From the NCBI RefSeq assembly GCF_036711975.1, contig NC_091973.1, positions 14,260,001 through 14,324,000 of the forward strand: 64,000 nucleotides of DNA, read 5' to 3'. Below are positions 10,678-19,669 of the stretch, in pieces. Every line of letters starts with the position of its first letter. Positions within the stretch are counted from its first letter, which is position 1. The position numbers were made by a program, and so were the translations under genes. The notes below the pieces were generated by a model. The model was not told the DNA's origin, searched no databases, and saw only the letters and a list, made by a program, of their open reading frames with translations. This stretch comes from Onthophagus taurus. Lineage: Eukaryota > Arthropoda > Insecta > Coleoptera > Scarabaeidae.

Positions 10678-11099
10678 TTTCTGGATATTTCAATGAGCAG
10701 TTCTACCATAAATGGTTTCTTGAGTAAAGTGGTCTTCGTTGTGGGTTTGCAAACTATTTTATCTCCAAAGAAGAGAACATTTAACTTTTTATTTGGATCG
10801 AAGATACTCCCGTTAATAATCATTTCAACGTCTCCTTCAAATCGGTATTTCACTATTTCACCAATATATAAAAAGTTTATATATTTACTTACGTAACCTA
10901 AATTTTGAATAATGTAATAATTATCCGTTGTATCCGTAGTTCCATCTCCGCTAAACGTAAGTATAGTTGGTTGTTTGAAATATCGTTGTAAGTTTTCACG
11001 TTTATTAAAATGAGCAGCAATGTTGTGTCCGTGTACGTGTTTACCAAACTTATCGATCGTCATACTAGACGAATGTTTTCCGAACTTGCTTAAACTCAT
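10674..11099 (-). CDS. Polinton small protein of unknown function
   Basis: 141 residues, open, directly upstream of and overlapping the integrase by 4 bp (ATGA). The start MSLSKFGKH... is followed by a repeated short motif (SKFGKHSS / DKFGKHVHG), then a mixed beta-rich region (TILTFSGDGTTDT, YYIIQNLGYV). No transmembrane segment or known catalytic motif seen. Position next to the integrase is the only functional hint; I do not recognise the family with certainty. Confidence 0.7.
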   Translation of the reverse strand: MSLSKFGKHSSSMTIDKFGKHVHGHNIAAHFNKRENLQRYFKQPTILTFSGDGTTDTTDNYYIIQNLGYVSKYINFLYIGEIVKYRFEGDVEMIINGSIFDPNKKLNVLFFGDKIVCKPTTKTTLLKKPFMVELLIEISRK

Positions 11100-11168
11100 C
11101 TGCTCTAGTTCACAAACGTCGGTGTTTTAAAACAAAAAATGTGAGAGTCGTATATTTATGATAATATT

Positions 11169-12262
11169 TTAACGTATAATCTCGGCCTCTGTTAGCTCCG
11201 ATATTATTGATGATATTTCATTGACATGTGCAGAATGACCTGCAGTTTGCGAGGCCATCAACAAACGCAGTCTGTCGACAAGTTCGTTGGGATCGTCCCA
11301 ATACTCGTATTCGATAAGAGCCCCAGGAACGACTTGTTTTTGTAATGCACCACCGACTTTTTTCTTCGGATTCGGCCAGTATTTAGCCCAATGCACCTTG
11401 GGTTTGTTACCTTCAACGATAGGCTTGATAATATTCTGAAATTTCCCACTGTCGTCCTCAGTAGTCATACCTGCCTCTGGAATGTAATTAATGTACGGAG
11501 CATTTGAACGTAGTAAGATATCTTTGTAGTTGCGCATGTCCTGAATTGTAAATTTGCCCGGTTCGTTTTTAAATAGTAAATCATATAAACCAACGGTTCC
11601 CGTATATTTGAAGTTTCCAACGTGAATATCCTGATCCTCAAAGTGAACAGGACTGACTCCAATGTAGAAACCTTCGGGAGTTTCGCGAACACCGTATAAA
11701 CGATCATAATCATCTTTTAAATCAGTTGTTAAACCAACAATATACGTTCTGGGCAAAGGATGAAACTGACTCAAAGCGGCTTGTACCTCTGGAGACTCCA
11801 ATCTTTCTTCTATTTCATCTTTAAGTCGTTCTATTCGATTATGTGCGTCCGAAATAAGAGCTCCGGTATCCTCGCTAGAATCGAGGAGTTCTTCTTCTTC
11901 GCCCGGCGGAACTTCATATACTTCTTCTTCTGCATGAGCTAATGGACCAAGAGGAGAAGACGTGGGAGAAGATACCAACCTTTTTTCAGGAGTCGATGTA
12001 GCAAATTTTCGTCGTTGTTCTTTTAATGGAACTTTCGGTTTTCGAATAAAATATTCGGTCTCGGTTTTAGCTGGTACGTCAGAAATATCCGGCGAGTAGC
12101 GTTGTATCTTAGATATCAATTTTTCTTCTTTTGGAGATAAACTTCGTTTTGGAATGGATAGTAAAGGCGCAGTGTCAAGTTTTGCGACAATATCCTGTAA
12201 GGGCCTTGCGATGGGTGCATATGCGGTTTCCGACCGAATCCTTGACTCCTCTAAGTCTTCGC
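11169..12262 (-). CDS. Polinton large coiled protein (DUF8207-like), N-terminus uncertain
   Basis: The first ATG (12119) gives 316 residues, but the frame is open 5' to a stop just beyond 12262 with protein-like sequence (SETAYAPIARPLQ, PKRSLSPKEEK), so an upstream exon probably supplies the start. A splice acceptor-like ACTTAG lies exactly at 12263. The N-terminal half is Ser/Pro/Glu-rich with a charged helical segment (AHNRIERLKDEIEERL). The C-terminal half has a conserved-looking core: GVRETPEGFYIG, GTVGLYDLLFKNEPGKFT, YKDILLRSNAPYINY. This core resembles the family often found in arthropod Polinton-like loci under the name DUF8207 (from memory). A structural or scaffold role is possible but not shown. 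Confidence 0.75.
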
Positions 12263-12379
12263 TCTAAGTTACATCGCTTGATGAAAAATACAGTTGCACG
12301 TTAAAATCTAACTGCAGAGGGTGCTTGTCAACAAAGTGCTGAATGATAGGATATGAATGATAAAACGTTCGAAAAAATA

Positions 12380-12910
12380 AAGTTATGCTTACCAATAAAA
12401 GTTAACTTGAAAAAATAGAAGGAGCTATAGGAATGAAAAACACAAGATTAAAAACAATATATGTCAAGAAAGGAGACTATACTTACCAGAAAAAAGTTGC
12501 TGAAATTACGATGTTAAAAACTGATCGGTCTAATCGAACTGATCAGCAGTAAGCTCCTGTAGGAATTGGGAAAAAAATATCAATTTAACATAACAAACAA
12601 ATAAACAAGTTGTACTCACAAAAACAAAGTAGAACGAGCTGTCATGATGAAATAAAGCAAGAATATATTATATAAACATGGAAGTAGAAAAGGTTACTTA
12701 CCAAATAAAACACAGCAAAAAAAGAGAAAGCTGAATGAGCAAGGATGTCTAGGAGTGGAAAAAACAATTTTAAATATTATATAAACATGCAAAACAAATA
12801 TAGTTTTACTCACCAAAAAAGAGAAAGTTGTAGAAAGAGCTGTAGTGATGGAGAGAAAATGAACGTTATATAAACATGATAATAAAGAAGGTTGTACTTA
12901 CCAAAAAACT
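12380..12910 (-). repeat. Degenerate about 100-bp tandem array with repeated splice-donor-like sites
   Basis: On the minus strand consensus-like donors (GTAAGT, GTAAGC or GTGAGT) begin at 12392, 12486, 12619, 12701, 12813 and 12901, each preceded by a T-rich stretch ending TTTTTG or similar. Between them recurs CATGTTTATATAA (12668-12680, 12777-12789, 12867-12879). The repeated unit also has GAGAAAG-T-G and GAGCTG-type pieces. The array lies just upstream of the acceptor-like site of the 11169-12262 gene. It may be a leader with alternative first exons, or degenerate promoter repeats. Confidence 0.65.
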
Positions 12911-12929
12911 GAAGAACACAAACACTTAA

Positions 12930-13211
12930 GTGACTTTCAAAGGCTGGGAGGTGCCTTCTTATAGTAGAGTAATGAAGGGGGGCGTGGGGTGGGGCGTGAC
13001 AAGGGGGAGGAGTGGGGAATGGGCGGAGTTAGAGTGGGGGTACTTTTTTTCTGGCTCTACTTTCCTGGCAACCGGGGGGGGGGGGGGAATTTTAGATTTC
13101 CCCCACTCCCATCCCCACTCTTCCATCTCCACTTTGGGAGGAGCCTGAGGAGGAGCATGGGAGGAGCATAGGAGGAGCTTCAATAAACAATCCTTTTCCC
13201 TTTTTCTTTTT

Positions 13212-13255
<44 letters not shown>

Positions 13256-13320
13256 CTTTTTTTTTTCTTTTTTTTTCTTCCTTTTTTCCCCTTTCTTTCT
13301 TCCTTTTTTTTCTTCCAATT
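12930..13320. repeat. Low-complexity tract: G run, GGAGGAG repeats and long T/C tract
   Basis: Contains a run of about 16 G near 13072-13088, imperfect GGAGGAGCnTnAGGAGGAGC repeats at 13134-13175, and a T-dominated pyrimidine tract (13195-13318). The 119-residue Lys-rich frame on the minus strand is simple translation of this tract and not a gene. It separates the 11-12 kb and 13.5-19 kb gene groups of the Polinton. Confidence 0.85.
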
Positions 13321-13493
13321 TAATACTTTTTCAATGTACAACCCAAATCATACCAACCCAACCCAATGTATACATACCATGTATTCATTTAGATTAACTA
13401 TTTTTTCTTTTAAATTAAAACAACTTTTTACACTTTTTACAATCTTTTATTATTATTGTTAATTTACAATCTATAACTGACAATGTTTATATA

Positions 13494-13937
13494 CTAAACC
13501 ATACATAAAGAACAATCCTTTCTTGCCGATGGTGGACCATCAATATGCGTTTCCCAATGAGGCAAATTATAATGTTCAAAACAGGGCAGCTTGCTTTGTA
13601 ATCGCTCATCGTTTCTATACTTCAACGGTAATTTAAACCAAACCGCCGCCAAATCTAATGGCTTTACTTTATTGATATAATAATCGATTGGTAAATAACA
13701 TAATTCGTAGTTTTTAATATTCGCAAAAGATAAATCAGATTCGTATCTTTCCATAATATCCCACACTTTATTAATTATAAAAGTTGAAAGTCCCAATCTG
13801 GTAACTAACCGCCAAAGACGTTCCATCTTGAACTGCTCTACCGCTACTACCCGTCTGCCTTCCTCAATTCGTTTACATATAGTTATAGATGTCTGAATAC
13901 GTATGAAAATAAATAAAAAACATTCGATAAGGAGCAC
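13494..13937 (-). CDS. Polinton protein of unknown function, Cys/His C-terminus
   Basis: The frame is open for 147 residues; the more protein-like start is the internal ATG at 13826 (MERLWRLVTRLGLS, 110 residues), because the preceding 37 residues overlap the neighbouring gene. It ends with PCFEHYNLPHWETHIDGPP and CSLCMV, a spacing of Cys and His that might bind metal. Helical N-terminal half (FIINKVWDIMERY). It lies downstream of and overlaps 13883-14362. No known family recognised. Confidence 0.6.
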   Translation of the reverse strand: MLLIECFLFIFIRIQTSITICKRIEEGRRVVAVEQFKMERLWRLVTRLGLSTFIINKVWDIMERYESDLSFANIKNYELCYLPIDYYINKVKPLDLAAVWFKLPLKYRNDERLQSKLPCFEHYNLPHWETHIDGPPSARKDCSLCMV

Positions 13938-14362
13938 ATACTTGGTCTCTTTTTATGATAGGGACACATCGGCGCACCAACCTCCAATTTGCATTCATTT
14001 TCCGGCAATTCTTTTACCGGTATTGTTAAAATTCTTCTTAAAAATGTAGCTTTCTCACGTCCTTTTACGTACGCTACTTTTGTCGAACGACACAAATAAT
14101 AAACGATCTCATCGAAACGAGACGCAGGAACAAACCCGTCGTTCCAATCAATACAATGATGATGACTCATTAACCAATTCGCCGTATTGCGAAATTTGGT
14201 AGATAGTGAAGAAAAGCTTCGACTAGGTTGAAACACGTAATGACTTATACAATGATTACTGTCGTAAGAAGCCAGTTCCTTTGGGATAAATTCTTCATCG
14301 TTTATCGTGAAACCTTGAATGTCCAAAATAATAAAATCCCTTTGAAAAACCATAATATCCAT
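13883..14362 (-). CDS. Polinton-associated protein with DIQGF motif and CPYH C-terminus
   Basis: 159 residues, open. Begins MDIMVFQRDFIILDIQGFTINDEEF, followed by ELASYD, a central TANWLMSHHHCIDW segment, YVKGREKATFLRRIL, and ends near MCPYHKKRPSMCSLSNV. I recall proteins with this pattern (a D-I-Q-G-F-like start, K-G-x-x-K and a C-x-x-H ... C end) next to Polinton-like genes in arthropods. The first motif is reminiscent of the D-x-E start of RNase H-fold exonucleases, but Gln replaces Glu and no other catalytic acid is obvious, so an exonuclease function is not claimed. Confidence 0.65.
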   Translation of the reverse strand: MDIMVFQRDFIILDIQGFTINDEEFIPKELASYDSNHCISHYVFQPSRSFSSLSTKFRNTANWLMSHHHCIDWNDGFVPASRFDEIVYYLCRSTKVAYVKGREKATFLRRILTIPVKELPENECKLEVGAPMCPYHKKRPSMCSLSNVFYLFSYVFRHL

Positions 14363-14435
14363 AATATACCACTATATGCAAACGTTTCCTTCGATGTTTA
14401 GAGATACACTAAATGACGTTGCTTCAACAGTACCA

Positions 14436-15695
14436 CTATATTAATTGCTTAACCATTTTCGTAAGAGGCGAATACACAAATGCTCTGTCATGCAGAATTA
14501 ATGCGTAAGCTGTCGTACCTTCCGGAATTGGATTTTTCGTTGAATACTCGATTTTTATTTCTACTCCGCTTTTATGTATTGCTTCCTGTTGATACGTGCA
14601 ATCGATTCCAATTAACGGCGCGTAAGTTTTAAATTCTTCCGGTGAAAACAAAGGTTCGCTTTCTTGATAGTAGTATGCTTGCTGAAATCTTGAATACATA
14701 TCATACAAAATCGCATAGTGATTGTTATCAAAATCCACATTCAAATTATCGTACGGAAAACGTTCTCCATTCAAGAAAACCGTTACGTTCGTTAAGTTTA
14801 TATTATCAAATAATGCCATGTTTCCTTTAAATATACCCTTTCGATTTGTTTGAAATCCGATGATTATAAATCTAGGCGTTTCCAATTGTGGAGCAGTTTT
14901 GACGGCCCAAGATTGCTTCGTAGTTTGAGGTAATTGAGGGTACTCGTGTATTTCCCACGATCGAAAAGGAACGTGAATGTCTACGTTTCTTTCTGATAGT
15001 TTTGTTAATGCCAACTGTTCGCGTAATCCCACCGCCACGTGAGGAACTCTCCATATAATTTTATTAATGATCAATTTCAATTTTTCATCGTTCGGAGCGG
15101 CTGCTGGTTGAAAGATGACGTCCGTATCATCGTGTCCGCGAATTAGCACAAGTTCCTGTCGAACGTTCATCATGATCTTTCTGAAATCTTCTGCGAATCC
15201 TAGCAACGTTTTTAGCGGAACGCTAAGACCGAAATTTCCATTTTTATCTAAAGCCTTTGAAACACCCGCTATATCATCTTTCCAAGGTTTTATGTGCCAA
15301 CCGGCGTTCTCTAATTTCACCACCTCGTTCTGCGTAGATGAGAAATAACCCTTCATGCATGAGCTTATACCGACGTTCCGCACACCATCAACATGTACTC
15401 CGTTAATAAGATATCGAATATCGCTAAACATAAATGCAACGGGATTGTTAACCAATTGCCCCGTTGCGCTGGCATCTTTTGTTATACTTCCGTCCGCGGC
15501 TAACTTACGAACGCTACCCTCGACGTATAGATAACTCTCGCTCGGTAAAGTATAATTATCTATTTCCGGAATTGAAATTCTAATTTCGTCATTGTTATCG
15601 AACGTGGTCGATCCAAACGGTTGATGCGAATGGAATTCATAACTTACGATAGAGTGATCTGTTTTTATCTTATCCGTTACTTTTAAAATGTCCAT
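14436..15695 (-). CDS. Polinton major capsid protein candidate (double jelly-roll)
   Basis: 419 residues, fully open, the largest intact structural gene. It begins MDILKVTDKIKTDHSIVSYEF with FGSTTFDNNDEIRISIPEID, then beta-rich sequence throughout (LYVEGSVRKL, YLINGVHVDGVRNVG, PRFIIIGFQTNR, VTVFLNGERFPYDNLNVDF). Size, beta content, and position upstream of the minor capsid candidate and protease match the double jelly-roll major capsid proteins described for Polintons. This would form the hexon-like facets of an icosahedral particle. The fold is inferred from length, order and recalled family resemblance, since no short signature motif exists. Overlaps the next gene upstream by one base. Confidence 0.85.
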   Translation of the reverse strand: MDILKVTDKIKTDHSIVSYEFHSHQPFGSTTFDNNDEIRISIPEIDNYTLPSESYLYVEGSVRKLAADGSITKDASATGQLVNNPVAFMFSDIRYLINGVHVDGVRNVGISSCMKGYFSSTQNEVVKLENAGWHIKPWKDDIAGVSKALDKNGNFGLSVPLKTLLGFAEDFRKIMMNVRQELVLIRGHDDTDVIFQPAAAPNDEKLKLIINKIIWRVPHVAVGLREQLALTKLSERNVDIHVPFRSWEIHEYPQLPQTTKQSWAVKTAPQLETPRFIIIGFQTNRKGIFKGNMALFDNINLTNVTVFLNGERFPYDNLNVDFDNNHYAILYDMYSRFQQAYYYQESEPLFSPEEFKTYAPLIGIDCTYQQEAIHKSGVEIKIEYSTKNPIPEGTTAYALILHDRAFVYSPLTKMVKQLI

Positions 15696-15913
15696 TACTT
15701 TAACACTTCGTATCCTAACTGAACTAAATACCTTCGATTGACTGGTGATAATCGATGAATGGATCGTCTTCTACTGCCGCTACGTTGACTGATGACGCGC
15801 GCTTTATAGTTTTCTCCATTAAACAATTTTCTCGCTCTGTCTCTTCTTGACCACCGCATTCTTTTGTTTTGATATAACACTGTCATAACGTTAGTCAAAT
15901 TTAAATAATTCAA
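15695..15913 (-). CDS. Small basic Polinton protein
   Basis: 72 residues, strongly basic (KRMRWSRRDRARK, SGSRRRSIHRLSP), ending VNRRYLVQLGYEVLK. It overlaps the stop of the minor capsid candidate by 4 bp and the start of the major capsid candidate by 1 bp, so all three are probably read from one transcript. Small basic virion proteins are common in Polinton and adenovirus-like gene sets; a DNA-condensing or capsid-associated role is inference. Confidence 0.7.
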   Translation of the reverse strand: MNYLNLTNVMTVLYQNKRMRWSRRDRARKLFNGENYKARVISQRSGSRRRSIHRLSPVNRRYLVQLGYEVLK

Positions 15914-16641
15914 TTTATCGATCTCAGGTGAACTCTCACTGTTATTTCTTCTTCTCTGAAGTCTACCAAGTTTCCGTCCTGATCAAGTATACGTACTGTT
16001 AAGCTACTAATCACGTTCGTTAAAACCGGTAAATAAATAGGTAGTTGTGGTGATTCGATTATTTTAAAACCTGCCGGAACGTTTGGGAAAAAATGATATA
16101 AAACGTGCACGGGAACTCCGTTATTATACGATCCCGTCACTAAATTACAATAAATTTGTAAGGCGTTCGTTTTATTTATGTTTACTACGAAATCGGATTC
16201 CACTTCCGTATCTCTAGGTAATATTTGAGGCTTGAAGCCAAGTAACGGCCCTATAGAATTATCGCATGCAAAATTAATTCGACGGGTACTTTTTATTAAA
16301 GAATGTTGTGTGTTATTATTCCCCTTAATCCTTATTACGACACTTTTAGCGTGTCTTTTGTCTAGCTGTTCATTCACGAACTCGGCAATATCATCAATAT
16401 CGTACGTTCCAACAGGTACTATTATATTGTTTTTAAAATGTCCTGTCTTATCTTCGTATTGGATTACGTTGTTGTTTTTATTAACGTTTGCTAAACTATT
16501 AAACGTTTCGAAATTCAAAAGAGCCAACTCGTAACTACCAAATTCGTTCAAATAGATCGGAGGATTAAAATTACAAGTCAATTCAGATGACTTTCCAGTC
16601 AACGTAAATGTATATGTCGTGTGTATTGCTTCTTTCTCCAT
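15910..16641 (-). CDS. Polinton minor capsid (penton-like) protein candidate
   Basis: 243 residues, open. Beta-rich from the start (TTYTFTLTGKSSELTCNF, PPIYLNEFGSYELALLNFE) and with a characteristic C-terminus, SLTVRILDQDGNLVDFREE. Length and position, immediately upstream of the small basic protein and major capsid candidate, agree with the single jelly-roll minor capsid protein that forms pentons in Polintons. Evidence is the overall pattern and gene order; no catalytic motif is expected. Confidence 0.8.
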   Translation of the reverse strand: MEKEAIHTTYTFTLTGKSSELTCNFNPPIYLNEFGSYELALLNFETFNSLANVNKNNNVIQYEDKTGHFKNNIIVPVGTYDIDDIAEFVNEQLDKRHAKSVVIRIKGNNNTQHSLIKSTRRINFACDNSIGPLLGFKPQILPRDTEVESDFVVNINKTNALQIYCNLVTGSYNNGVPVHVLYHFFPNVPAGFKIIESPQLPIYLPVLTNVISSLTVRILDQDGNLVDFREEEITVRVHLRSIN

Positions 16642-16671
16642 TACTTCTGAACGTCTAAACGTCTCTAGACT

Positions 16672-17043
16672 CTAATAGATCCTTTTATTACTTAGAAACT
16701 TCAGACACAACTGTCCGCAATTTTGATCTATTTCTCTTTGATATCGACAGTAATTATACTTTACTTGACCACCCCTACCGTCTGACAGCAAATATTGTTC
16801 AATTTCTAATGGCGGTCTTAAATCACCGTAACTGTCGAAATAGTATATGTCCTTGTCGTCTTTCTTATAGGCGACCCAATGAGTCCCTCGTCCTTTCAAG
16901 TTATCCAAGTTAACAATACCTCTTTCCTTCTTTTTAATCTTACTCGGGAGATTGTCTCTCATAAATATACCCCGAAAATGTGGAATTTTTAGTACTTTCG
17001 CAAACTTTTCCAACTCGACGTTAGTTAACGCACGACGAGGTAT
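16672..17043 (-). pseudogene. pro: Adenain-type cysteine protease, start codon missing
   Basis: Capsid-maturation protease of the adenovirus type (C5/Ulp1-like). Catalytic elements in order: His in GTHWVAY, acidic partner in YYFDSYGD, Gln in REIDQNCG with the nucleophile Cys in CGQLCLKFL. A characteristic N-terminal stretch (LTNVELEKFAK, then HFRGIFMRD) precedes them. The frame starts just after a stop and has no ATG before the conserved region; the codon at 17041-17043 is ATA, where I would expect the initiator. Translation would need a non-AUG start or an upstream exon. The 3' end is intact. It overlaps the end of the phospholipase-like gene region closely, implying a shared transcript. Confidence 0.85.
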
Positions 17044-17048
17044 TCGAA

Positions 17049-17966
17049 CTAGTTTTTTGAACTAGTGGTTATACCGCAACCTTTCTTATAGGGCTTATTG
17101 AAGTAACCTGTGCCGCCAACATTATTCCCCTTTCCTTCAATAAACAAACCGCAACCTTTCTTATATGGTTTTATATAAAATCCGCTACCTACGGCCTTTG
17201 CTTCCATAGCCTTGTTATGTCTTCGTTCTTCATCTAATTGCTCTCTAGCTGTTTTCGCGTTGTTTATAGTTCTTGCAATAGCGGCAGCACCACCGCCGAT
17301 ACTACCTAGGGCACCTAAAGCTGCGAACAGGGGAATTAAAGGTAAAAATCCTCCCGTTTTCGGAATTCGAATAACTCGACCTCTAGGTTCGGAAATTCTT
17401 TTTCTTATCTTTTTCAAAGCTCCGTACGCCGCTTTAACGTTTGTCAACAAATTCTTAGCACCTGATCTCGATATTGCGTTGCGAGCGAATCGAAGTGCAT
17501 CTACAAAAGATATAGCTCCACCACGCTTTACACGCGTTCGGACTTTTTTTAAAGGTCGTCGACCCGTACGATTTCTTTTTCTACCTACGCCCATACCGAC
17601 CGCTACTTTTGCTTTCATTAAGGCGGCAACTGCGGACGATGCCACTTTTTCTCCAAGAGTAGACTCTTTATTTCGTATTCGTTCTTTCGCTGCTTTATAT
17701 AATGCTCTGTCTGCGTCGTGTCTAAATTTTAAATTTGAACTGACCGTATATGCTATATCGTGTTTCTTACACGCTTCGTCTAATGGATTCATGCCTCGAT
17801 CTCCTCTCGATAATCTCTTTTCCAACTTGGTACCCGGTCCACAAAAATTATATCCTGGCAAATGAAGTTCTATCGGAAGTTTATCTATCAACTTGTTAAA
17901 AAATCCTCGACCAATTCGTTTGCCTGTCAAACGATAACTGTTACGATTAGGTTCTAACAAATTCAT
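17049..17966 (-). CDS. Phospholipase A2-like virion protein of Polinton
   Basis: 305 residues, open. Residues about 36-95 form a parvovirus-type phospholipase A2 domain: the calcium loop YNFCGPGT and the catalytic His-Asp pair in CKKHDIAY, followed by DADRALYKA. In related virion proteins this activity helps release from endosomes. After it come a very basic region (GRKRNRTGRRPLKKVRTR), a hydrophobic Gly/Ala segment (FLPLIPLFAALGALGSIGG, about 208-226) that could insert in membranes, and two copies of a C-terminal repeat, KPYKKGCGLF and KPYKKGCGI. The combination resembles Polinton proteins joining a PLA2-like domain to an adenovirus pVI/pX-like tail (family memory). It overlaps nothing upstream. 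Confidence 0.85.
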   Translation of the reverse strand: MNLLEPNRNSYRLTGKRIGRGFFNKLIDKLPIELHLPGYNFCGPGTKLEKRLSRGDRGMNPLDEACKKHDIAYTVSSNLKFRHDADRALYKAAKERIRNKESTLGEKVASSAVAALMKAKVAVGMGVGRKRNRTGRRPLKKVRTRVKRGGAISFVDALRFARNAISRSGAKNLLTNVKAAYGALKKIRKRISEPRGRVIRIPKTGGFLPLIPLFAALGALGSIGGGAAAIARTINNAKTAREQLDEERRHNKAMEAKAVGSGFYIKPYKKGCGLFIEGKGNNVGGTGYFNKPYKKGCGITTSSKN

Positions 17967-18197
17967 TTTATAATTTCACTCCTTCTTCCTTTTCTTCACA
18001 GTGAAAAACTAGAAATGAAGCTCTGCTGTTGTGCTTTAAGCTTTTATTCCTTTTAAATATTTTACAAAAACAGTTTTGCTCTTAATTTATACTTAAATCT
18101 ATTAATATTATTATTATTATTATTATTATTCGGCTACACTTAAATCTACTAATACCTATCCTAAAAATTAATCGTTACTCAGTTAAAAACATTTCGA
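17967..18197. other. Spacer with ATT microsatellite
   Basis: Holds a TATTATT run (18106-18130). On the minus strand TATAAA lies directly before the ATG of the 17966 gene (ATTATAAAATG), which may be an AT-rich leader or promoter element. No gene seen. Confidence 0.5.
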
Positions 18198-18431
18198 TTA
18201 CTCTACAATGCTAAAACGTTCTTGATATATATTTAATCTATAATCTACATCTAAATATTTTTCTAATAACTTATTTACGTTTCTTATCCTAGTCTTAAAT
18301 CTAATTCTATCCAACATCTTTTCTTCCCAGTCACTTATCCTTGATTGTCTGTAAGCAAACGTCCAAGTGTGCATTCGGTACACTCTATTTTTCGATTCGC
18401 AAAACGTCACTTTTTTTTCCATTTTATTCAC
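18198..18431 (-). CDS. Small Polinton protein, basic and helical
   Basis: 77 residues, open (MNKMEKKVTFCESKNRVYRM...). The middle, TWTFAYRQSRISDWEEKMLDR and RFKTRIRNVNKLLEKYL, is Arg-rich and predicted helical. Similar short proteins with an 'AYR-x-x-R ... W-E ... DR' pattern are recalled from Polinton loci. It follows the 18433 gene by one base, so the two are probably cotranscribed. Function unknown. Confidence 0.6.
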   Translation of the reverse strand: MNKMEKKVTFCESKNRVYRMHTWTFAYRQSRISDWEEKMLDRIRFKTRIRNVNKLLEKYLDVDYRLNIYQERFSIVE

Positions 18432-18432
18432 T

Positions 18433-19332
18433 TCACATCTTCATTAATGCGTGCAAATCTAAATCCAGTAATATCTTATCCATACCGTATACGAGCAGTT
18501 CTTTAGTTACGCACAAATGTTCACTTGGTGCACCGTTTGAAGCAACCAATATATTCGATTTTATATCACCTTGCATTGTTGATACCACATCGATCACGCT
18601 ATCGTAATAATTTTTATATTCCATACACTTTAATACTTCTACCCTACTCGAAACTAAATCGCTAAGTTTCCACAATTCGTGTAACGAGTCGTACGCCAGG
18701 TAAAATATTTCTGACCCCCTTTCCATTTTCAACACTTTTCGTACATTTTCTATCCATTGGCTGCTGCAGGTCACGCCGCTTACAACGAAATGTGGTGGTG
18801 TCGATAAATCACCAACAAAACTATTCATAATCAATTGTCTGCTATTAATCACATTTTTCCATTCGTCTTCGGTAAAAGTTATGCATTGTCCTTTTCCCAT
18901 TAATCTTATAACCGGATCAAAATGTAGATTGGCAGACATGCCAACCGATATCCATTTCGTTCGACTTTTATTTAAATAATATGTACTCTCGGAGAATAAT
19001 GGCGCTTGATTACCTTTTTGGAGATTATTTTTCACTGCTTCATTTAATACTACGTTACTTGTGAAAGGTAACTTTCCACAATTTTCTACATAATGTTGTT
19101 GATTGCTAGGAAATACGTACTCCGCTAAGTCGGAAGCCAACAAATTAATTCCATCGAATACCACATCCTTTTTTCTTTGATTATCACTTACTAGCGACAC
19201 ATTTGTTGCAGTTGTCTCATTACAATTACCCTCCATTTTGATGTTTCGGGCAGGTTTTTTATTTTCACCCTTTTCAAATGAATTTACAGCAGCTCTCTTA
19301 GTTGGACATTTGGGGTTCGGTCTGGTTGCCAC
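18433..19332 (-). CDS. Polinton protein of unknown function (299 aa)
   Basis: First gene of the leftward group, 299 residues, open. The basic N-terminus (TKRAAVNSFEKGENKKPARN) could be a nuclear localisation signal. A mixed alpha/beta body contains WISVGMSANLHFDPVIRLMGKGQ and TFTEDEWKNVINSRQLIMNSF. There is no Walker A or B motif, so it is not the packaging ATPase. A similar 'FDPV-x-L-x-G ... E-x-W' pattern is recalled from other Polintons but I cannot name a function. Its promoter-proximal position suggests it is transcribed first. Confidence 0.65.
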   Translation of the reverse strand: MATRPNPKCPTKRAAVNSFEKGENKKPARNIKMEGNCNETTATNVSLVSDNQRKKDVVFDGINLLASDLAEYVFPSNQQHYVENCGKLPFTSNVVLNEAVKNNLQKGNQAPLFSESTYYLNKSRTKWISVGMSANLHFDPVIRLMGKGQCITFTEDEWKNVINSRQLIMNSFVGDLSTPPHFVVSGVTCSSQWIENVRKVLKMERGSEIFYLAYDSLHELWKLSDLVSSRVEVLKCMEYKNYYDSVIDVVSTMQGDIKSNILVASNGAPSEHLCVTKELLVYGMDKILLDLDLHALMKM

Positions 19333-19519
19333 TAAACATCAATATTATTGTTTACATTAGTACATTATCTACTTGTATTACATTTGAATTACTTACTCGT
19401 TACGTTAAAAATCCTCTGTACTAAATGCACCAAAAATCTACACGATATTTTTAATATGTACTAAATACACAAAAACCTTACTCTGAAGCACAACACTCTG
19501 CGGTACAACTTCGACCAAC

Positions 19520-19534
19520 GTTTGTATTTATAGC
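19520..19534 (-). promoter_or_regulatory. TATA box for the leftward Polinton genes
   Basis: On the minus strand TATAAATA (19532-19525) lies about 190 bp upstream of the first leftward ATG (19332). It sits inside the unique sequence just inward of the right terminal repeat. Transcription start position is inferred only. Confidence 0.5.
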
Positions 19535-19669
19535 AATACATAAGGTTGCTGGTGGGGGGAGTAATATTTCACATCATTACCGAATATATCTATTATACAT
19601 GTTCTAACATGTCATTATATCGTGAGACGTCAGACAAAACGCATGACAAATTTATTAAGAAGCTCTTAA

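Noticed and set aside
12959-13318. 119-residue minus-strand frame rich in Lys/Glu
   Set aside because: Pure translation of the T/C tract and G-rich repeats; no amino-acid diversity typical of a gene.
13883-13960. Possible intron joining the 13883-14362 and 13494-13937 frames
   Set aside because: A donor GTATGTG and acceptor TTCAG exist, but joining them gives the wrong phase and an early stop; two separate overlapping genes are simpler.
17212-17865. 217-residue plus-strand open frame opposite the phospholipase-like gene
   Set aside because: Antisense of a well supported gene with PLA2 motifs; the plus-strand product has no recognisable domain.
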